From CAYGZM01 sp964354365 (GTDB lineage Bacteria; Planctomycetota; Phycisphaerae; Sedimentisphaerales; Anaerobacaceae): a stretch of 35,591 bases of DNA. Both the position numbers and the translations under genes were made by a program. The DNA lies in the NCBI GenBank assembly GCA_964354365.1, contig CAYGZM010000024.1:1-35591 (forward strand), given 5' to 3'. Below, in pieces: positions 31,817 to 35,591 of this stretch; position 1 is the stretch's first letter; every line of letters starts with the position of its first letter. The notes below the pieces were generated by a model. That model was not told the origin of the DNA, searched no databases, and was given only the letters and a program-made list of their open reading frames with translations.

Positions 31817-34015
31817 TCAGCGGTCCGCAAGGTCGGCGACGCAGCGAAAGCCTATGGTCGCGCAGCGGTCGAGCCCGGGCCACATCAACAGGAGCTTGAC
31901 GGCGAAGCTGCACGGCCGAGGCCCCCCGTCGGTGTACCAGTCCGAGCCTTTTGCCTGGTAGTATGAGCCGCCGCGAATTATGCAGAACCGTGTGCGCCCG
32001 TCGCTCCTTTCGCTCTCGGTCCATTCCCAGGTGTTTCCGCACATATCGTAGCAGCCGAACGGCGAGCGTCCGTCCGGAAAAGCGGTGACAGGCGTTGTAC
32101 CCCCGGTCTGGCCGTCGTTGCACCTGCCCGGCAGCATCTCATTGCCCCAGGGATATTTCAGCCCCTCCGGTCCCTGCGCCGCGTGCTGCCATTCTCCTTC
32201 GGTTGGCAGGCGTTTGTTCACCCACTTCGCATAAGCGCGGGCGTCGTCGAGGTCAACATAGACAACCGGGTGGTCTTCCCTTCCGGGGGGGAAACTGCCA
32301 TCCGACCAGTGCTTTAGAAAGTTGTCAGGATGCCTGGGTTTGTATCCGGTCGCCTTGAGGAATCGTGCAAACTGTGCATTTGTCACGGGCGTAAGGTCAA
32401 TCGCGTAGCGCGCCAGACTGACCTTTCGCTCAAAGGTGGCCGAGGTGTGCAACTTGGGAAACGTAAGAGCGGCGTCCGTCTGCGAGTTGTAGAAGCCGCA
32501 TTCGCGAGTCCTGAATTCCACCTTCATATCGAACTCTGCCGGCGGAACCTCGACCATACCAGGGGGGACCTCTGCTCCGGCGTATTTCTTTGTGGGCGTG
32601 ACGGGCTTGAGGACGGCGCTGCGACCGGGGAAGGCGACGTCAAACTCAACTCGCGAATCGAGCTTGTGCCGCCCGGCAAGAAACTGCGGGAAGTCTTTGC
32701 CCAGGGCCGCCTCTGTTCCACATACAAAAGCCCCGATGCCGCGTGGCCGAATCCTGCCCGACAGCATAACTGAGTCGTTCTGAGCGGCGTTGCCGACCTC
32801 GCGCCCCGAAATCAGGTCGAATAGACCGGCATTCTCAATATAGGCGGTTCTCAGCAGCGGACCTTCGATGTCCTTGTCGGAACGGTTGACCATAGTCCAC
32901 AATCGCAGGCCGTCGCCCTCCCACAGGTTTGCGTAGAGGTCCGGGGCCAGCGTGGGGACGAGCGGCGTCCATCCCTCGCCGCAGAACAACCTTGCGTAGC
33001 GGCGCTGAATAGGCAGCATTGCTCTTAGGATCGAGCGGTCACGGCGACTCCAGCCGACCCACGTGCCGAATACGTTTTCCCACACCATCATTCCGCTGCC
33101 GTTCATCCAGGCGGTGTGCAATTCGGCTGTGTGCTCGCGGTCCCAGCGCCTTATCTGGTGCTGCATGTGCCGGCGCTCGAACCATTTGTTTCTAAGCACG
33201 CCCGGGACGTGGCTGTCCTTGAACCATTGTGCCCACGACATGTGATGATTGTAAACGTTTTCGAGCGGCAGGGCGCCTTCGCCTTCGAGGACAACGCCGG
33301 GCCTTACCGAGTCCAGTTTCGCCCGAAACTCCGCTGCGCCTCTATTCATTGTATCGAGGAAGATTCCGTCGGCATTTGTCGCTTCAATCAGCTCGGCGAG
33401 CACATCGAGGTCAGGTTTGTTCTCGCGCCGGGTGCCGGTGTCCCACGGGTTGTAGTCGATGAAGACTCTAACGCTTTGTGCGTGACAGGCGTCGGTTAGA
33501 GTCCTCAAGCCGGTAAGCCCGCCGGGCATATCACGATAGAAATCGAACTGATTGCGGTCATCGACGCCTATCCTCGGGTAGGCGTGCCAGAGGACGATGG
33601 CGTCGTAGCCGCCGAACTGCTCGATCCCGTGTTTGATAAATGAGTCGATGCTGTAGCGCCCGCGTTTCGGATTGTAGAAGGCCTCGTCGCACATCATCAC
33701 AAAGCAGCAGCAATAGCAGGAGGGGACCCAGGCAAAGTCCTGCCTGCGGTATAGGGCGTCGCTGTAGGCAAGACCGGTCTTGGCGGCTTTGCGCCACTTG
33801 ACCAGTGCATCCCGAAAGGCGGCCCACTGGGCCGGGTCGGATGGTGCGGGGATTATGTCATCCGGCCTTATCTCTATGGCCTCCGTGCCCGAACCGATGC
33901 CCTTATTAGCGCTTTGAGAGGGATTTGCGGCGAAAACGCGGACGCGGTTCAACGAGGCGGCGGCGCCGGCGGCGGCCAATGACCTAATGAACTGTCTTCT
34001 GGGCAGCTTTTCCAT
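31817..34015 (-). CDS. Tat-exported fusion of a glycoside-hydrolase-like domain and an FGE/SUMF1-fold domain
   Basis: A 732-residue exported protein. A twin-arginine signal (LPRRQFIRSLAAAGAAA) is followed at about 60-400 by a TIM-barrel-like region (VLWHAYPRIGVDDRNQFDFY, VRVFIDYNPWDTGTR, ADGIFLDTMNRGAAEF, VVLEGEGALPLE) resembling uncharacterised glycoside hydrolases. Residues ~480-732 form an FGE-sulfatase domain (YAIDLTPVTNAQFARFL, NKRLPTEGEWQHAAQG, YPWGNEMLPGRCNDGQ, YDMCGNTWEWTES, GFRCV). The cysteine pair of sulfatase-activating FGE is missing: the stretch after RGGSYYQ has none in that place. The domain is therefore probably structural or binding. ATG 34015 was chosen for the Tat signal. 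Confidence 0.82.
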   Translation of the reverse strand: MEKLPRRQFIRSLAAAGAAASLNRVRVFAANPSQSANKGIGSGTEAIEIRPDDIIPAPSDPAQWAAFRDALVKWRKAAKTGLAYSDALYRRQDFAWVPSCYCCCFVMMCDEAFYNPKRGRYSIDSFIKHGIEQFGGYDAIVLWHAYPRIGVDDRNQFDFYRDMPGGLTGLRTLTDACHAQSVRVFIDYNPWDTGTRRENKPDLDVLAELIEATNADGIFLDTMNRGAAEFRAKLDSVRPGVVLEGEGALPLENVYNHHMSWAQWFKDSHVPGVLRNKWFERRHMQHQIRRWDREHTAELHTAWMNGSGMMVWENVFGTWVGWSRRDRSILRAMLPIQRRYARLFCGEGWTPLVPTLAPDLYANLWEGDGLRLWTMVNRSDKDIEGPLLRTAYIENAGLFDLISGREVGNAAQNDSVMLSGRIRPRGIGAFVCGTEAALGKDFPQFLAGRHKLDSRVEFDVAFPGRSAVLKPVTPTKKYAGAEVPPGMVEVPPAEFDMKVEFRTRECGFYNSQTDAALTFPKLHTSATFERKVSLARYAIDLTPVTNAQFARFLKATGYKPRHPDNFLKHWSDGSFPPGREDHPVVYVDLDDARAYAKWVNKRLPTEGEWQHAAQGPEGLKYPWGNEMLPGRCNDGQTGGTTPVTAFPDGRSPFGCYDMCGNTWEWTESERSDGRTRFCIIRGGSYYQAKGSDWYTDGGPRPCSFAVKLLLMWPGLDRCATIGFRCVADLADR

Positions 34016-34553
34016 CCTGACATTTCCAGAATGCCGCAACGCGGAACACGTTCGCAAATACGAGCAGGATTGTACGGAGATGATTTCCGCACAGCAAGCG
34101 AAAATGCCGGGTCGCCACCGGTGTGAGCCTGCCGGTGCGCCGGCGAGGTCCGGCTGCATCAAGAACTCTCCCGAATTTATCTAACCTTCGCCTTGCGTCT
34201 GGCACCTTCATTGTCTCGAGATACGCGCCAAGCATTTCTCTGAGTTTGCCAATATCCCCAAGCGGCCTCTCCACAGGATGCCTACGATTGGCCTCTTGGG
34301 TAATCCTGGCGAATTCGCTAAGCCAATTGAAGGGATATCCATCATTGCCTCCCGATCTGCGTCTACTCTCTTGTAGGGTCCCACCAAGTAGCTGACGCAG
34401 TTCTTGGTGTTGTGTCGGGTAATCGTCAAAAGCCAGGAAACACAGGAGCCGCCCGCCGTGGACGAGCGAGTAGTACGAGCAGGTTGCTGACCAATTGAGG
34501 TTGTTGGTTTGTTTCTCCTTGAGCCCAAGAAGCCAGTCTTGGATGCTCGACAT
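33984..34553 (-). CDS. Hypothetical protein, possibly HEPN-like, ends uncertain
   Basis: A 189-residue reading whose first ~130 residues look protein-like: NWSATCSYYSLVHGGRLLCFLAFDDYPTQH, then LLGG, YPFNWLSEFARITQEANRRHP and LGDIGKLREMLGAYLETMKVPDARRRLDKF. The helical composition and the YYSLVH...FDDYPTQH spacing recall HEPN-like helical bundles, but I cannot name a family. The last ~60 residues look untypical and overlap the Tat-signal gene by 32 bases, so the true end may be earlier or the gene may be degraded. No ribosome site or partner gene is clear. Confidence 0.35.
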   Translation of the reverse strand: MSSIQDWLLGLKEKQTNNLNWSATCSYYSLVHGGRLLCFLAFDDYPTQHQELRQLLGGTLQESRRRSGGNDGYPFNWLSEFARITQEANRRHPVERPLGDIGKLREMLGAYLETMKVPDARRRLDKFGRVLDAAGPRRRTGRLTPVATRHFRLLCGNHLRTILLVFANVFRVAAFWKCQDGKAAQKTVH

Positions 34554-34792
34554 AAAAAGACACACTGCTACGTAGAATCGCTGTGGAACTCTCTCCGGCG
34601 GGCGACGCCGGTGCTCAAGTGGGGCGAGGTGCTCCCTCTCCTGACACATAGAAATGCTACCTCATTTCAGATGCAAGCAACTGTTTCCTACTCAACTGAT
34701 GCTGACCCGATAGCCCGCACATTTCCACCAAGTAGATGTGACCGGAATCCTACCGGGTAGGCGAGAGATTCACTCGCTGAGTGCCAAATGCA
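34554..34792. other. Intergenic region downstream of the DUF4258/DUF2283 pair
   Basis: About 240 bases with no supported gene or clear terminator on either strand. Confidence 0.4.
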
Positions 34793-35062
34793 CTAAGCTG
34801 CGATCAACGGGGCCAAATCGGCCCGTGTCAACCTCGGAAAGCCAAGCTCCCGAAGGACTCGATTGAACGCAGTCAAAGTCAGCTTATCCGGCGCTACGAT
34901 CTCAATCCCGATAGGCTTTCCATCACGGGTGAAATCAATCACAAGTCCGGGCTCAACCCGCCTCGTTCGACAGCTCTTGTCCTTCGGACGGCGCGGCAAA
35001 TAGTAGTACGCAGCTAAAGGCCGGCCATGTCGAAACGTCACTTCCAAATACGATTCATTCAT
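34793..35062 (-). CDS. DUF2283-like small protein, putative antitoxin
   Basis: An 89-residue protein. The segment PGLVIDFTRDGKPIGIEIVAPDKLTL matches the short DUF2283 pattern (acidic 'DFDEDGRIVGIEIL' type), and the C-terminal ~25 residues form a helix (TAFNRVLRELGFPRLTRADLAPLI). DUF2283 genes are often paired with DUF4258 genes in putative toxin-antitoxin modules. The ATG at 35062 begins two bases after the stop of the upstream DUF4258-like gene, a typical coupled arrangement; a longer reading would overlap it by 13 bases. The function is inferred from pairing only. Confidence 0.7.
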   Translation of the reverse strand: MNESYLEVTFRHGRPLAAYYYLPRRPKDKSCRTRRVEPGLVIDFTRDGKPIGIEIVAPDKLTLTAFNRVLRELGFPRLTRADLAPLIAA

Positions 35063-35064
35063 TT

Positions 35065-35331
35065 TTACGATTCCCAATATGGATAGGCTGTTATTACCAC
35101 CAGACGCCTGCTGTCGAAGTCAGGCTCCACAATTACTTCCCACGTTCGCCTGCGGTGCATAGCAACAATGACCCATCGCCCTTCAACTATATCGCGTCGG
35201 TAGCCTCTGGAGTGCTCAAGCATCGCTCGCAGATCCAATTCCGAAAAGCTACGGTCGAGCATACGCTTGAGTAGGTGTGGGCTGAGATCCAATTCCCAAT
35301 CCCACCATTCTGGGCGGCGACGATATACCAT
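35065..35331 (-). CDS. DUF4258-like small protein, putative toxin
   Basis: An 88-residue protein. LSPHLLKRMLDRSFSELDLRAMLEHS corresponds to the DUF4258 start (Ser-x-His, Arg-Met-x-x-Arg), and WVIVAMHRRRTWEVIVEPDFDSRRLVVITAYPYW to its beta-rich end, a RelE/BrnT-like layout. It is the first gene of the pair and ends two bases before the DUF2283-like ATG. The pair is a candidate toxin-antitoxin module with the toxin gene first. No clear ribosome site precedes the ATG. Confidence 0.7.
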   Translation of the reverse strand: MVYRRRPEWWDWELDLSPHLLKRMLDRSFSELDLRAMLEHSRGYRRDIVEGRWVIVAMHRRRTWEVIVEPDFDSRRLVVITAYPYWES

Positions 35332-35343
35332 AGCACTGCGAGT

Positions 35344-35352
35344 ATTGTATCA
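35344..35352 (-). promoter_or_regulatory. Possible extended -10 promoter of the DUF4258/DUF2283 pair
   Basis: On the minus strand TGATACAAT fits TGn plus a TACAAT -10 element. Transcription would begin only a few bases before the ATG at 35331, so the message would be nearly leaderless, consistent with the lack of a ribosome site. No -35 is evident. Confidence 0.3.
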
Positions 35353-35415
35353 CAAGAACGAGACATTTGTTTAGGATAACGCTTCCGTCTTTGTTCCTGC
35401 CGTTATGATACTGCT

Positions 35416-35560
35416 TGCGGGGTACTTGTTCAATCCCTTTTGCCTGTGATTAAGCCCATTTTTTCACAAATACCCCGCAAAATGCGCGTGGTCCGGCGAT
35501 TTGGGTTGCTTTAGCGGGGTGAATCTGCTATTTTACGGGCTTTCAATAGTGTTAGCGGGG
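35416..35560. repeat. GCGGGG motif cluster with inverted and direct copies
   Basis: TGCGGGGTA (35416-35424) has a perfect inverted copy TACCCCGCA at 35471-35479. TTAGCGGGG occurs directly repeated at 35511-35519 and 35552-35560. Four copies of the GCGGGG core in ~145 bases suggest a regulator binding region. Confidence 0.5.
35506..35534 (+). promoter_or_regulatory. Possible promoter reading out of the window
   Basis: TTGCTT (35506-35511), a 17-base spacer and TATTTT (35529-35534). One TTAGCGGGG copy overlaps its spacer and another lies just after the -10, as operators often do. No gene starts before the window ends. Confidence 0.35.
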
Positions 35561-35591
35561 CAGATTAGATACAAGAGACTATTCTTTTGCC

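Noticed and set aside
34016..34162. 49-residue extension of the Tat-exported protein
   Set aside because: It would place the twin-arginine motif internally; the signal peptide fixes the start at 34015.

Overview
This is a bacterial window of moderately high GC, and the gene content fits an anaerobic or facultative member of the Planctomycetota, probably the Phycisphaerae. That assignment is an inference. It rests on the PGA-type PEP-CTERM tail on the first protein, the secreted PQQ-like beta-propeller and Tat-exported FGE-fold proteins, the deoxyhypusine-synthase-like polyamine enzyme, a GH172/DUF2961 lipoprotein, a rhamnose operon, and several short palindromic dispersed repeats. No rRNA, convincing tRNA, CRISPR array, transposase or phage gene was seen.

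Layout. 1-3.3 kb: a PEP-CTERM exported protein, then a two-gene polyamine operon (deoxyhypusine/homospermidine synthase-like enzyme plus a group IV ornithine/lysine decarboxylase) behind a readable sigma70-type promoter and closed by a strong hairpin. 3.3-4.2 kb: a non-coding, repeat-rich stretch. 4.2-9.0 kb: TonB-dependent receptor, YfiR-family periplasmic protein and hybrid sensor kinase, ending at a candidate terminator. 9.1-16.9 kb: unknown protein, acylphosphatase (minus strand), multi-membrane glycosyltransferase-like protein, GAF-SpoIIE phosphatase, cytidylate kinase, PlsC acyltransferase and FolC.

17.2-30.3 kb: the most interesting block. Ten closely spaced plus-strand genes form a deoxy-sugar (very probably L-rhamnose) catabolic locus: rhamnulokinase, PHP-domain protein, oversized zinc alcohol dehydrogenase-like protein, DUF2961 lipoprotein, L-rhamnose isomerase, NCS1-like permease, LsrF-like thiolase/aldolase, ribulose-phosphate-3-epimerase-like (LsrE/AlsE-like) protein, an SDR carrying a remnant aldolase lobe, and a class II aldolase. 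RhaA, RhaB and the aldolase would give DHAP and lactaldehyde, and the SDR and/or alcohol dehydrogenase would deal with lactaldehyde. The LsrF/LsrE-like pair, the PHP protein and the NCS1 carrier are not part of the textbook pathway and suggest a variant or extended route.

30.3-35.6 kb (minus strand): an exported PQQ-like beta-propeller protein, a Tat-exported protein joining a glycoside-hydrolase-like barrel to an FGE-fold domain, a poorly defined HEPN-like ORF, and a DUF4258/DUF2283 pair resembling a toxin-antitoxin module. The last 260 bases are non-coding, with a repeated GCGGGG motif around a possible promoter that reads out of the window.
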